A stretch of DNA of 64,000 nucleotides from Agromyces badenianii (GTDB lineage: Bacteria; Actinomycetota; Actinomycetes; Actinomycetales; Microbacteriaceae), in the NCBI RefSeq assembly GCF_003070885.1, contig NZ_CP028913.1, forward strand, positions 2,666,001 through 2,730,000, written 5' to 3'. Position numbers and translations under genes: made by a program. The notes under the pieces were generated by a model. The model saw only the letters and a list, made by a program, of their open reading frames with translations, was not told the DNA's origin and did no database searches. Positions 29,221 to 37,658 of this stretch are shown here, piece by piece (positions within the stretch are counted from its first letter, which is position 1; every line of letters starts with the position of its first letter).

Positions 29221-29296
29221 GGCGCCCGGCCGGGCGCCGGTCGGCAGCCGGCGTGGGCGTAGCGGAGTTCGGCAACCGGGCGCCGGCCGCTACGCC
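29221..29296. terminator. double palindrome between convergent genes
   Basis: Two inverted repeats lie between convergent stop codons. GGCGCCCGGCCGGGCGCC is a perfect 18-bp palindrome (29221-29238). GGCGTAGCGG (29256-29265) pairs with CCGCTACGCC (29287-29296). The second overlaps the TAG stop of the baeRF-like gene. They probably end transcription from both sides. Confidence 0.55.
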
Positions 29297-30474
29297 AGCG
29301 CGAAGCGGAGTTCGGCCATCGCCGGCCCCGACCAGACGGTGCCGTCGAGATCGGCGCTGCGCACCGTGACGACCTTGCCGCCCTTCGACATGACGAGCAG
29401 CGCGAGCTGCGGCAGCAGGTCGCCGGCGTGCGTCCCGTCGCTGAGCCGCTCCTCGGCGCCGTGCCCGCTCGCGAACTCGATCGCGCCCGACTCACGGTCG
29501 AGCGTGCCGTTCACCGACGTCGTGAAGTCGAACCAGAACACCTCGACCGCGCCGTCGGCCGCCTCGCGGGCGATCGCCGCGAGATCGCGTTCGACGCGGC
29601 CCGCGGTGCCCTCGGTGAGTTCGCGCAAGGCTCCGTCGGCCTCGTCGATGTTGAGCCGGCCGAGCTGTTCGCGCAGCGCCTCGTCGATCTCGGCCGCACC
29701 GAGCCGGTCGGGGGCCCCGGCGACCGCAACGAGCCTGCGGCCGTTGCGAACGCGATCGATGAAGAGGCTGAGCAGCGGCTCGGCGGCGAAGACGAAGAGC
29801 GGCACGCGGTCGTCGGGGTCGCGTCGCATGAGTTCCTGGCGGGTGGCGTCGGCGACCCGTTTCGCGTAGAGCTCCGAGAAGCCCTTGCGGCGTTCGTCGC
29901 CGCTGACCCCGCGATCGCCGTGCTTGCCGCCCCGCGGCTTGTCGTCGTTCTCGGGGTCGCGGTTGATGGCGTCGTCGAGGCTCTTGTCGTGCGACTCGTC
30001 GACGTCGAGGGGCACGGCCCGATCGGTCGGCGTCGCGTGCCACAGCGTCCACTCGTTGGCCGAGAGGGTGAGGGCGAAGGCCTCCTGGTCTTGGCTCGGC
30101 GCGCGCAGCAGTTGGCCGAGCGTGAAGTGCGATCCGACGTGCACGGCGTCGTCGAGCTGGTTCGGCAGCACGAACACCTCGCTGAAGCCGGGCGCGACGA
30201 AGATCGCGATCGACCGGGCGAGCCCGGCCCACAGCTGCTGGTCGCCGATCACCGCGTCGCGCTCGCGGCGGAGCGCCTCGAGTTCGGCGTTCGGGGCGCC
30301 CGAGGCCTTGACCAGCTCGATCGCCTCGTCGAACGAGCTCTTCACCGCGACCTCGGCACGCTCCCGCTCGCTCACGACCGGAGAGGTCGACGCGTAGATC
30401 GTGATCGCCGGATGATGCGCACCCGCCAACACGGTGAAATCTGCCGCAGTGGGCAATGCGTAATGTACGGTCAT
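29290..30474 (-). CDS. baeRF-like (bacterial archaeo-eukaryotic release factor family) protein
   Basis: A 394-residue soluble protein. The N-terminal ~150 residues (TIYASTSPVVSERERAEVAV, then VFVLPNQLDD and GSHFTLGQLLRA) and the central FVFAAEPLLSLFI region resemble bacterial eRF1-domain-2/3-like (baeRF) proteins. These are proposed ribosome-associated factors but are little studied. A charged low-complexity insert (DDKPRGGKHGDRGVSGDERR) interrupts the middle. The GGQ tripeptide of true eRF1 is not seen. The ATG at 30474 has a strong GGGGGAGG site. The family call is by overall pattern. Confidence 0.6.
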   Translation of the reverse strand: MTVHYALPTAADFTVLAGAHHPAITIYASTSPVVSERERAEVAVKSSFDEAIELVKASGAPNAELEALRRERDAVIGDQQLWAGLARSIAIFVAPGFSEVFVLPNQLDDAVHVGSHFTLGQLLRAPSQDQEAFALTLSANEWTLWHATPTDRAVPLDVDESHDKSLDDAINRDPENDDKPRGGKHGDRGVSGDERRKGFSELYAKRVADATRQELMRRDPDDRVPLFVFAAEPLLSLFIDRVRNGRRLVAVAGAPDRLGAAEIDEALREQLGRLNIDEADGALRELTEGTAGRVERDLAAIAREAADGAVEVFWFDFTTSVNGTLDRESGAIEFASGHGAEERLSDGTHAGDLLPQLALLVMSKGGKVVTVRSADLDGTVWSGPAMAELRFALA

Positions 30475-30605
30475 CGTTCCTCCCCCAAGGTCGCGCGACG
30501 ACGGTGTCGCTGCACCCAGCCTATGAAGACGGAGGCGCGAGCGACACCCCCAAGCTCAGCCGACGGGATGGTTCGCCAAGAGGCGGGCCGAGGGGGTGGG
30601 CGAGG

Positions 30606-30644
30606 GCGACGATCGCCTCGATCACGTTTGCAGCCGATCGTCGC
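30606..30644. promoter_or_regulatory. inverted repeat in the divergent baeRF/LLM intergenic region
   Basis: GCGACGATCG (30606-30615) and CGATCGTCGC (30635-30644) are exact inverted copies with a 19-base spacer. They lie in the 220-bp gap between divergent genes, 50 bp before the LLM start. It may be an operator with two half-sites or an RNA hairpin in the LLM leader. No regulator gene is adjacent. Confidence 0.4.
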
Positions 30645-30694
30645 GCGATGTCGAATCCGGAATACGGCGCCCCTCTGCCTGGTTTCCGAAAGGG

Positions 30695-31750
30695 ATGACT
30701 CCTTCACCCCGCCTCTCCGTGCTCGACCTCATTCCGGTGCGCAGCGGCCAGACGAGCACGGGCGCGCTCGCGGCATCCGTGCGCCTCGCCCAGGTGGCCG
30801 ACCGGCTCGGCTTCACGCGCTACTGGTTCGCCGAGCACCACAACATGCCGTCGGTCGCGTCGACGACGCCGCCGGTGCTGATCGCCGCGATCGCGGCGAA
30901 GACCGAGCGCATCAGAGTCGGCTCGGGCGGGGTCATGCTGCCGAACCACGCCCCGCTCGTCGTGGCCGAGCAGTTCGCGGCACTCGAGGCGTTCGCGCCC
31001 GGCCGCATCGACCTCGGCATCGGCCGAGCTCCCGGCAGCGATCCCGTCATCACGCAGCTGCTGCGCATCTCCGGACCGACGGCCGACGTCGACCGCTTCC
31101 CCGACCACATCGCCGACATCCTCTCGCTGCTCTCCCCCGACGGCGCATCGCTGCGCCTCACGAGCGGCCGCGAGTACGCGATCACGGCCACGCCCGCGGC
31201 GACGGGGGTGCCGACGCTCTGGCTGCTCGGCTCGAGCGACTACTCGGCGAAGCTGGCAGCCTCGCTCGGCCTGCCGTACGTCTTCGCCAACCACTTCTCG
31301 GGCGACGGCCTCGAGCGGGCGCTCGAGCTCTACCGCACCGAGTACCAGCCGAGCGAGGCGCACCCCGCGCCCGAGACGTTCCTCACCGTCAACGCCTCGG
31401 TCGCGCCGACGGTCGAAGAGGCCCGCGCGAGGGCGCTGCCCCAACTGCACTCGATGGCACGGCTCCGCACCAACCGGCCGATGCGACCGCTCGAGACCGT
31501 CGAAGAGGCGCTCGCCGCGCCCACGGACTCGATCGGCGACGAGATCATCGCCGCGATGGAGCGACGCTGGATCATCGCGGATGCCGCGAGCGCCGCCGCC
31601 GAGCTGCGCGCGCTCGCCGCTCGCCACGGCATCGACGAGGTCATGCTCGCGCCGATCAGCGGCTCATACGACGGCGAGCCGGCCGACGCGACGCCCGGTC
31701 GGGAGCAGACACTCGAGCTGCTCGCGGGCGAGCTGCTGCCCGCCGAGTAG
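30695..31750 (+). CDS. LLM-class flavin-dependent oxidoreductase (MsnO8-like)
   Basis: A 351-residue luciferase-like monooxygenase. Diagnostic stretches are LSVLDLIPVRSGQT, the FTRYWFAEHHNMPSVASTTP block, VGSGGVMLPNHAPLVVAEQF and GRIDLGIGRAPGSDP. These fit the MsnO8 subgroup that uses FMNH2. The ATG at 30695 follows AAAGGG; an earlier in-frame start at 30596 would cover the inverted repeat. Substrate unknown. Confidence 0.88.
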   Translation: MTPSPRLSVLDLIPVRSGQTSTGALAASVRLAQVADRLGFTRYWFAEHHNMPSVASTTPPVLIAAIAAKTERIRVGSGGVMLPNHAPLVVAEQFAALEAFAPGRIDLGIGRAPGSDPVITQLLRISGPTADVDRFPDHIADILSLLSPDGASLRLTSGREYAITATPAATGVPTLWLLGSSDYSAKLAASLGLPYVFANHFSGDGLERALELYRTEYQPSEAHPAPETFLTVNASVAPTVEEARARALPQLHSMARLRTNRPMRPLETVEEALAAPTDSIGDEIIAAMERRWIIADAASAAAELRALAARHGIDEVMLAPISGSYDGEPADATPGREQTLELLAGELLPAE

Positions 31751-31753
31751 CGT

Positions 31754-31775
31754 TCGCTCGGATCCGTTCGAGCGA
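31754..31775 (+). terminator. hairpin after the LLM gene
   Basis: TCGCTCG (31754-31760) pairs with CGAGCGA (31769-31775) 3 bp after the LLM stop codon. There is no T-run, so the call is tentative. Confidence 0.4.
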
Positions 31776-31877
31776 CGGACCACCACGTGCTGTGCGACGT
31801 CAACCCGGCGTTCGCCGGTGCGACATCTGCGGTGCCTACGGTACGGGCAATACCCCCACAACCGAAGGACCGACCAC

Positions 31878-33629
31878 ATGTGCGACAACACCGGAGCCGA
31901 CTGCTCCCAACCCCACGACGCCGACGCCGAACTCGCGCGACTCGGATTCTCACGCCGCAGCATGCTCCGCACGGCGGGCATCGCCCTCGCCGCCGGAGCC
32001 GTCGTCAGCGCCGAGGTGATCGGTGCTCCCGCCGCCACGGCGAGCGTTCCGAGCCGCAACAAGGGCGATGACGCCCAGCTCACCTGGCTGGTCGGCGACC
32101 ACCACGTGCACACCCAGTACAGCCACGACGCGAAGTACCGAGTCGCCCAGCAGCTCGATGCCGCCCAGCGCTACGGCGTCGACTGGCTCGCCTTCACCGA
32201 GCACAGCAACTTCGCACACGGCGACAAGGGCGTGTTCGCGGAGCTCGAGCAGATCCAGCAGGAACGCGACAGCCGCCAGCTGCTGATCTTCCAGGGCCTC
32301 GAATGGTACATCCCGGCCGCCGAGCACGGCTCGGTGCTCATCGCCCCCGGGCCCGAGTCGGCCCGCGTGCTGCGCGCCTTCGAACTGGCGTGGGACGGCA
32401 GGCTCAACCGCTGGGAGCGACCCGCGAATGCCGCCCAGGCCGCCGAGTGGGAGCGCCGCGCCGCCGAGGCCATCGCCTGGCTCGGCGCCCAGAAGCGCAG
32501 CGGCGTCATCGAAGACGCCGTCGTGCTCGCGAACCACCCGCTGCGACTCGGCATCGATTCGCCGCACGAGCTGCGCGCCTGGCGCGACGCCGACCCCGAG
32601 ATCATGGTGGGCATGGAGGGCGCGCCGGGTGCGCAGGGCTGCGCGATCAGCCAGAACACGAGCCCCGGCGACCAGCGCGGCGAGTACGTCAACTCGCCTC
32701 GCGCCGACAGCTGGCCGGGCTTCCCCGCCGACGCCTACCGCCCGTATGGCGGCTTCGACTGGGCGACGGCGACGGTCGGCGGCCTCTGGGACGCGATGCT
32801 GGCCGAGGGCAAGCCCTTCTGGATCACGTCGAACTCCGACAACCACCTCACCGTGAAGGACACCTGGGCCATCGGCGCCTACCCCGCGGGTGAACCGTAC
32901 TCGAACCTGTCGAGCGAGTTCGACAAGTGGTCGGTGCTCGGCAAGCGCCCCGACCCCGTCGACACCGGCGTGCCCCAGGGCGGCAGCGACTTCTGGCCGG
33001 GCCAGTTCTCGCGTCTGCACACGGGCGTCACCACGCGCAGCTACGGCGGCGTGCTCGAGGCGATGCGCCGCGGCCGCATGTGGGTCGACCACGGGCACCT
33101 CCTGCAGGGCTTCGACGTGCGCGTGCAGGCCACCATGCCGGGCAAGGGTCGCGGCCGCGGCAACGGCAACGGCCACGGCTGGGGCAACGCCGCCGGCATC
33201 GGCGCGACGCTCGGCGGACGGGTCGAGGCCCGACGCGGTCAAGACGTCGAGGTGACCATCACCGTCACGGCGACGGACTACGCGAACTCCGCCGGCATCC
33301 GGCCGCAGCTCGCGCACGTCGACGTCATCGCCGGACCGGTCACCGGACCCTCGGCCGATCCCGACGCCGTCCGCGCGCCCGAGACCCGGGTGGTCAAGCA
33401 GTTCGACACCACGACGCGAGGGGGCACCTACACCCTGACGTACGTCTTCGAAGACGTCGACCGCCCGTTCTACGTGCGATTCCGCGGCAGCGACGGCAAG
33501 CGTCATGGCGCCGGCTACCACGGTGCTGCCGTCGACCCCGCCGGCCCGCTGCGGCACGGCAACGGCGAGGGCGACCCGTGGCAGGACACCTGGTTCTACG
33601 CGAACCCGGTCTTCGTCGACGTGCGCTGA
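31878..33629 (+). CDS. Tat-exported PHP-domain phosphoesterase-like protein
   Basis: A 583-residue secreted protein. The N-terminus has a Tat-type SRRSMLR motif (residues 25-31), a hydrophobic core and an Ala-rich cleavage region near residue 55. A PHP metal-hydrolase domain follows: GDHHVHTQYSHD with the HxH at 76-78, then FTEHSNF, VLANHPLRLG and TSNSDNH. A Gly/Arg/Asn-rich loop (GKGRGRGNGNGHGWGN) precedes a C-terminal beta domain. Exported PHP proteins are thought to be phosphoesterases; the substrate is unknown. The start at 31878 is the only one that exposes the signal peptide properly. Confidence 0.82.
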   Translation: MCDNTGADCSQPHDADAELARLGFSRRSMLRTAGIALAAGAVVSAEVIGAPAATASVPSRNKGDDAQLTWLVGDHHVHTQYSHDAKYRVAQQLDAAQRYGVDWLAFTEHSNFAHGDKGVFAELEQIQQERDSRQLLIFQGLEWYIPAAEHGSVLIAPGPESARVLRAFELAWDGRLNRWERPANAAQAAEWERRAAEAIAWLGAQKRSGVIEDAVVLANHPLRLGIDSPHELRAWRDADPEIMVGMEGAPGAQGCAISQNTSPGDQRGEYVNSPRADSWPGFPADAYRPYGGFDWATATVGGLWDAMLAEGKPFWITSNSDNHLTVKDTWAIGAYPAGEPYSNLSSEFDKWSVLGKRPDPVDTGVPQGGSDFWPGQFSRLHTGVTTRSYGGVLEAMRRGRMWVDHGHLLQGFDVRVQATMPGKGRGRGNGNGHGWGNAAGIGATLGGRVEARRGQDVEVTITVTATDYANSAGIRPQLAHVDVIAGPVTGPSADPDAVRAPETRVVKQFDTTTRGGTYTLTYVFEDVDRPFYVRFRGSDGKRHGAGYHGAAVDPAGPLRHGNGEGDPWQDTWFYANPVFVDVR

Positions 33630-33635
33630 GTCGGG

Positions 33636-33671
33636 AGGGAGCGGAGCGCGCGGGGTCGTGCTCCGCTCCCT
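33636..33671 (+). terminator. strong hairpin after the PHP gene
   Basis: AGGGAGCGGAGC (33636-33647) and GCTCCGCTCCCT (33660-33671) form a perfect 12-bp stem with a 12-base loop, starting 7 bp after the stop codon. Confidence 0.75.
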
Positions 33672-33695
33672 TCCACTCACCGACACCGCCGACTT

Positions 33696-33730
33696 CGAGG
33701 GCGCCGAGAGAGGTCTCATCGGCGCCCTCG
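33696..33730. terminator. second hairpin between convergent genes
   Basis: CGAGGGCGCCGA (33696-33707) and TCGGCGCCCTCG (33719-33730) form a perfect 12-bp stem with an 11-base loop. It lies 41 bp from the end of the leftward small gene and probably terminates it. Confidence 0.65.
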
Positions 33731-33770
33731 TTCCGGTGGTCGTGCCGGAGCGGGAGCCGTCGACGTGCCG

Positions 33771-33932
33771 CTAGATGCGGCGGCGGCGGCCGGGCGTGAT
33801 CGCAGCGCCGACCACGGCGGCCTTCGCGACCGGGGCGGGGCCCGGACGCACGGCCGCGCCGACGACGGCCGCCCGCGCGACCGGCGCACCGACCACGCCG
33901 ACGCGTCCCACTCGTGCAGCTCTCAACGGCAT
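33771..33932 (-). CDS. small Ala/Val/Arg-rich protein downstream of DUF6325 gene
   Basis: A 53-residue basic protein (MPLRAARVGRVGVVGAPVAR at the N-terminus, GRRRRI at the end) with an internal near-repeat of AxVARAAVVGAAVRPG and VAKAAVVGAAITPG. GAGGAG precedes the ATG. The start is 1 base beyond the stop of the upstream DUF6325 gene, so the two are very likely co-translated. Small genes with an RxGRxG start follow DUF6325-type genes in other Actinobacteria (from memory). Function unknown; the repeat could form an amphipathic membrane-associated helix. Confidence 0.55.
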   Translation of the reverse strand: MPLRAARVGRVGVVGAPVARAAVVGAAVRPGPAPVAKAAVVGAAITPGRRRRI

Positions 33933-33933
33933 G

Positions 33934-34392
33934 TCATGCTCCTCTTCCCTCGGGGGTGTCATCGGCCTCGAGCGAGGCGATGATCGCCTGGATGGGGATG
34001 CGCCCGCTCGCGACCAACTGCCCGCCCGCACGCCGCGCCGCGGCCGCGAACGGCGCCGCCCAGAGGTTCTCGTACACGAGCACGCCGGCGACGCTGCCCG
34101 GCTCCATCGCGTTCGCGAGCCGGTCCACGTCTTCTGCGGCGAGCAGTTCGGCGAGTTCGGTCTCGAGCTCGACGAGCGGGCCGAGGTCGCCGATGTCGGC
34201 GAGTTCGGCCGCTTCGACCGAGCCGTCGTCATCCTTCGTCAGCACGATCGCGTCGATGAGCCGGATCGTGCCGGCCTCCACGAGACGCACGAGTTCCTCG
34301 CCGATCTCGCCGGTGAAGTCCGCCTGCTCGGCGGGGAACTCGATGACCAGATAGTCGACCGGTCCGAGTTCGTCCACTGCCCGCTCCGTCAT
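33934..34392 (-). CDS. DUF6325-like protein
   Basis: A 152-residue acidic protein starting MTERAVDELGPVDYLVIEFP. It has the pattern DxLVIEFP, GEELVRLVEAGTIRLIDAIV, TKDDDGS and a C-terminal LASGRIPIQAII, as in the DUF6325 group (formerly treated as DUF1269-like). No enzymatic residues are known. The start was chosen at the conserved MTE; longer readings enter repeat DNA in the divergent promoter. It pairs with the 53-residue gene and diverges from the sulfatase. Confidence 0.75.
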   Translation of the reverse strand: MTERAVDELGPVDYLVIEFPAEQADFTGEIGEELVRLVEAGTIRLIDAIVLTKDDDGSVEAAELADIGDLGPLVELETELAELLAAEDVDRLANAMEPGSVAGVLVYENLWAAPFAAAARRAGGQLVASGRIPIQAIIASLEADDTPEGRGA

Positions 34393-34517
34393 CTCGCACC
34401 CCGATCCGTGGCCGGGCGACCGAGTGTCGCGCCTCTCGCCAGCCTCAGAGTCGTCGCACGAGGCGCGGCTCGCATCATGCGATCTGCGTGATTCGGCATC
34501 GCATGCGATTCGGTACC

Positions 34518-34532
34518 GTGACCCGGTGTCAC
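34518..34532. promoter_or_regulatory. inverted repeat GTGAC-N5-GTCAC before the sulfatase
   Basis: GTGAC (34518-34522) and GTCAC (34528-34532) form a perfect dyad with a 5-base spacer. It lies in the divergent gap between the DUF6325 gene and the sulfatase. A possible operator; no cognate regulator is adjacent. Confidence 0.35.
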
Positions 34533-34554
34533 CCGCTGACCTCGTCGGCCGTGG

Positions 34555-34608
34555 CGACTGACGCCGCACCCGCACCGACATCGACTGACGCCGAACCCGC
34601 ACCGACAT
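34555..34608. repeat. 27-bp tandem duplication just upstream of the sulfatase
   Basis: Two abutting 27-bp copies (34555-34581 and 34582-34608) differ at one base. The second ends 11 bp before the sulfatase ATG. The unit begins CGACTGACGCCG and ends GCACCGACAT. It sits where the promoter or leader must be. Confidence 0.85.
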
Positions 34609-34619
34609 GGGGGAATGTC

Positions 34620-36986
34620 ATGAATCCAGATCGCCACGCCCGCTCCATGCTCCCGATTCCGGATCTGCCGGCGCCGGGGCTCACGACCTATGACGCGAAG
34701 GATCCCGACACGGCGTATCCGCCGATCGAGCCGCTGCTGCCGCCCGAGGGCGCACCGAATGTGTTGATCGTGCTGATCGATGACACCGGGTTCGGCGCGT
34801 CGAGCGCGTTCGGCGGCCCCTGCGCCACGCCGAATGCCGAGAAGCTCGCGGCCGGGGGCTTGAAGTACAACCGCTTCCACACCACCGCGTTGTGTGCGCC
34901 GACCCGGCAGGCGATGCTGACCGGGCGCAATCACCACTCGGTCGGCATGGGCAGCATCACCGAGAGTGCGACGTCGGCGCCGGGCAACAGCTCGTTGCGG
35001 CCGAACACGAAGGCGCCGCTGGCGATGACGTTGAAGCTCAACGGGTACTCGACGGCGCAGTTCGGCAAGTGCCACGAGGTGCCGGTGTGGCAGGCGTCGC
35101 CCATGGGTCCGTTCGACGCGTGGCCGTCGGGCGGCGGCGGCTTCGAGACGTTCTACGGCTTCATCGGCGGTGAGAACAACCAGTGGGATCCCGCGCTCTA
35201 TAACGGTACGACTCCGGTCGAGCCGCCGGCGACGCCCGAGGAGGGCTACCACCTGACCGAAGACCTCGCCGACCATGCCGTGAGCTGGATCCGCAGCCAG
35301 AAGGCGTTGATGCCCGATAAGCCGTTCTTCGTCTACTTCGCGCCCGGCGCCACGCACGCGCCGCACCATGTGCCGAAGGAGTGGGCTGACAAGTACCGGG
35401 GCGCCTTCGCCGACGGCTGGGACGTGCAGCGCGAGCGCACCTTCGCCCGGCAGAAGGAGATGGGCGTCATTCCCGCCGACGCGGAGCTGACCGCGCGGCA
35501 CGCCGAGATCCCGGCGTGGGACGACATGCCCGACGACCTGAAGCCGGTGCTCGAGCGTGAGATGGAGGTCTACGCCGGGTTCCTCGAGCACACCGACCAC
35601 CACGTCGGCCGGGTGATCGACGCGATCGACGACCTCGGGGCGCTCGAGAACACCCTGATCTACTACATCATCGGCGACAACGGGGCATCCGCTGAAGGCA
35701 CCCTGAACGGCGCGTTCAACGAGATGGCGAACTTCAACGGCATGGCCGCGCTCGAGACGCCCGAGTTCATGCGCTCGAAGATGGACGAGTTCGGCACGCC
35801 GAGCTCGTACAACCACTACGCGGTCGGCTGGGCCCACGCGATGGACACCCCGTTCCAGTGGACCAAGCAGGTCGCCTCGCACTGGGGCGGCACCCGCAAC
35901 GGCACCATCGTGCACTGGCCCGCGGGCATCACGGAGCAGGGCGGGCTGCGCAGCCAGTTCACGCACTGCATCGACGTCGCCCCCACCATCCTCGAAGCCG
36001 CCGGCCTGCCCGAGCCCACCATGGTCAACGGCGTGCTCCAGTCACCGATGGAGGGCACCTCCATGCTCTACAGCTTCAGGGAGCCGGATGCGCCTGAGCG
36101 GCACGAGCTGCAGTACTTCGAGATGTTCGGCAACCGCGGTCTCTACTTCAAGGGCTGGAGCGCGGTGACCAAGCACCGCACACCGTGGGTGCTGGTCGGC
36201 GGCACGATCCCGGCGTTCGATGACGACGTGTGGGAGCTCTACGACGGCAGCACCGACTACAGCCAGGCGCGCGATCTCGCCGCCGAGCACCCTGACAAGC
36301 TCCACGAACTGCAGCGGCTCTGGTTGATCGAGGCGGTCAAGTACGACGTGCTGCCGATCGACGATCGCACCGCTGAACGACTCAACCCCGACCTGGCGGG
36401 CAGACCGACCCTCATCCACGGGAACTCGCAGCAGTTCTTCCCGGGAATGGGGCGGCTCTCGGAGAACAGCGTGGTGAGTATCAAGAACAAGTCGTTCTCG
36501 GTCACCGCTGAAGTCGACGTGCCGGAGGGCGGGGCCAACGGCGTCATCATCGCCCAGGGCGGCCGCTTCGGCGGATGGAGCGTCTACCTGACCGGCGGCG
36601 CGGCGAAGTTCGTCTACAACGTGCTCGGCATCCAGGAGTTCGCCATCGAGGCCGACCGGCTGGTGCCGGCAGGAACACACCAGGTGCGCGTCGAGTTCGC
36701 CTACGACGGCGGCGGCCTCGGCAAGGGCGGCGACGTCACGCTCTACTACGACGGCGACGCCGTCGGCACGGGCCGTGTCGGCGCCACCCAGGCGCTGATC
36801 TTCTCCGCCGACGAGACCACCGATGTGGGGTACGAATCCGGTACCGCAGTGAGCCCCGACTACACCCCGCGAAGCAGCAGGTTCACGGGCCGCATCAACT
36901 GGGTGCAGATCGACCTCGGCGACGATGACCACGACCACCTGATCGATCCCGACGAGCGCATGCGCATCGCCATGGCGCGCCAATAG
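34620..36986 (+). CDS. arylsulfatase (type I, formylglycine-dependent)
   Basis: A 788-residue sulfatase. Metal-binding VLIDDTGFG (Asp54, Asp55) is followed by the modification motif CAPTRQAMLTGR. Its Cys92 would become formylglycine. Later come a TAQFGKCHE block (K/H pair), APGATHAPHH and IGDNGAS. A C-terminal jelly-roll-like extension (~570-775) ends in an Asp/His-rich tail. No signal peptide is seen. Codon choice (more TTG, GAT, TAT than neighbours near the 5' end) hints at transfer from another actinobacterium. No formylglycine-generating enzyme gene lies in the window. Start ATG at 34620. Confidence 0.92.
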   Translation: MNPDRHARSMLPIPDLPAPGLTTYDAKDPDTAYPPIEPLLPPEGAPNVLIVLIDDTGFGASSAFGGPCATPNAEKLAAGGLKYNRFHTTALCAPTRQAMLTGRNHHSVGMGSITESATSAPGNSSLRPNTKAPLAMTLKLNGYSTAQFGKCHEVPVWQASPMGPFDAWPSGGGGFETFYGFIGGENNQWDPALYNGTTPVEPPATPEEGYHLTEDLADHAVSWIRSQKALMPDKPFFVYFAPGATHAPHHVPKEWADKYRGAFADGWDVQRERTFARQKEMGVIPADAELTARHAEIPAWDDMPDDLKPVLEREMEVYAGFLEHTDHHVGRVIDAIDDLGALENTLIYYIIGDNGASAEGTLNGAFNEMANFNGMAALETPEFMRSKMDEFGTPSSYNHYAVGWAHAMDTPFQWTKQVASHWGGTRNGTIVHWPAGITEQGGLRSQFTHCIDVAPTILEAAGLPEPTMVNGVLQSPMEGTSMLYSFREPDAPERHELQYFEMFGNRGLYFKGWSAVTKHRTPWVLVGGTIPAFDDDVWELYDGSTDYSQARDLAAEHPDKLHELQRLWLIEAVKYDVLPIDDRTAERLNPDLAGRPTLIHGNSQQFFPGMGRLSENSVVSIKNKSFSVTAEVDVPEGGANGVIIAQGGRFGGWSVYLTGGAAKFVYNVLGIQEFAIEADRLVPAGTHQVRVEFAYDGGGLGKGGDVTLYYDGDAVGTGRVGATQALIFSADETTDVGYESGTAVSPDYTPRSSRFTGRINWVQIDLGDDDHDHLIDPDERMRIAMARQ

Positions 36987-36992
36987 CTCACC

Positions 36993-37017
36993 GTCCGGCC
37001 GGTACTGCCGGCCGGAC
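36993..37017. terminator. 10-bp-stem hairpin between convergent genes
   Basis: GTCCGGCCGG and CCGGCCGGAC pair perfectly around TACTG, 6 bp after the sulfatase stop and 13 bp from the end of the leftward gene. It is probably a bidirectional terminator. Confidence 0.7.
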
Positions 37018-37029
37018 AGTCGATTCGGC

Positions 37030-37446
37030 TCAGGCGGCGAGGCCGAGCCGGCGCAGGTCGTCGCTCGACGCGCGGTACTCATCGCCGTCGGCGATGGTGT
37101 GCTCGCGCGGCACGCGCGCGCCGTTCTGCACCTTCGCGTCGCGCCCGATGGTGGCATACGGGCCGACGACGGCATTGCGACCGACGACGGCGCGACGGCC
37201 GACATGCGCGTTCACGCCCACGACGGCGCGCTCGGCGACGATCGCCTCGCCTTCCACCCAGCCGCCCGGGCCGATCCGCGCGCCGCGCTGCACCTCGGCA
37301 CCCGGGTCGACATAGGCCGTCGGATCGACGAACGCGGTCGGGTCGACCTTGGCGGTCGTGGCGACGAGGCCCCGGCCGTTCACGTGCTTGCGGTAGCGAC
37401 GCAGGATCCCGGCTTCGTCCTCGAACTCGACATAGCTGATTCCCAC
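37030..37446 (-). CDS. left-handed beta-helix (hexapeptide-repeat) protein
   Basis: A 138-residue protein. Residues ~35-120 are hexapeptide repeats (AKVDPTAFVDPTAYVDPGAE onward), which fold as a left-handed beta-helix as in acyltransferases and gamma carbonic anhydrases. The three His of gamma carbonic anhydrase are not evident, and no acyl acceptor loop is clear, so the enzymatic role is unknown. The start is the GTG at 37446, directed by a GGAGGAGGAG site. The protein begins with the short sequence VGISYVEFEDEAG. Confidence 0.72.
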   Translation of the reverse strand: MGISYVEFEDEAGILRRYRKHVNGRGLVATTAKVDPTAFVDPTAYVDPGAEVQRGARIGPGGWVEGEAIVAERAVVGVNAHVGRRAVVGRNAVVGPYATIGRDAKVQNGARVPREHTIADGDEYRASSDDLRRLGLAA

Positions 37447-37658
37447 GTTCTCCTCCTCCCGGTGCGGTGGCTCCACACCCGAACACTGATACAACATCGC
37501 AGCTGACCGGGGAATTCCCGCGCTGCCGAACCGGCGAGGGGTCGCGGTTCGCCGCACCCCGACGGCGGCGTCGCAGCGGCCGAGGTTAGGCTGTCCTCAG
37601 CACTACGGATGCCGCGTCGCGGGCCGTCCGCCGACCATGATTCCGCCCAGGCCCAGCC

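Noticed and set aside
34389..35966. Open frame antisense to the sulfatase
   Set aside because: It covers the formylglycine motif region on the opposite strand and is Arg/Val-rich without a domain.
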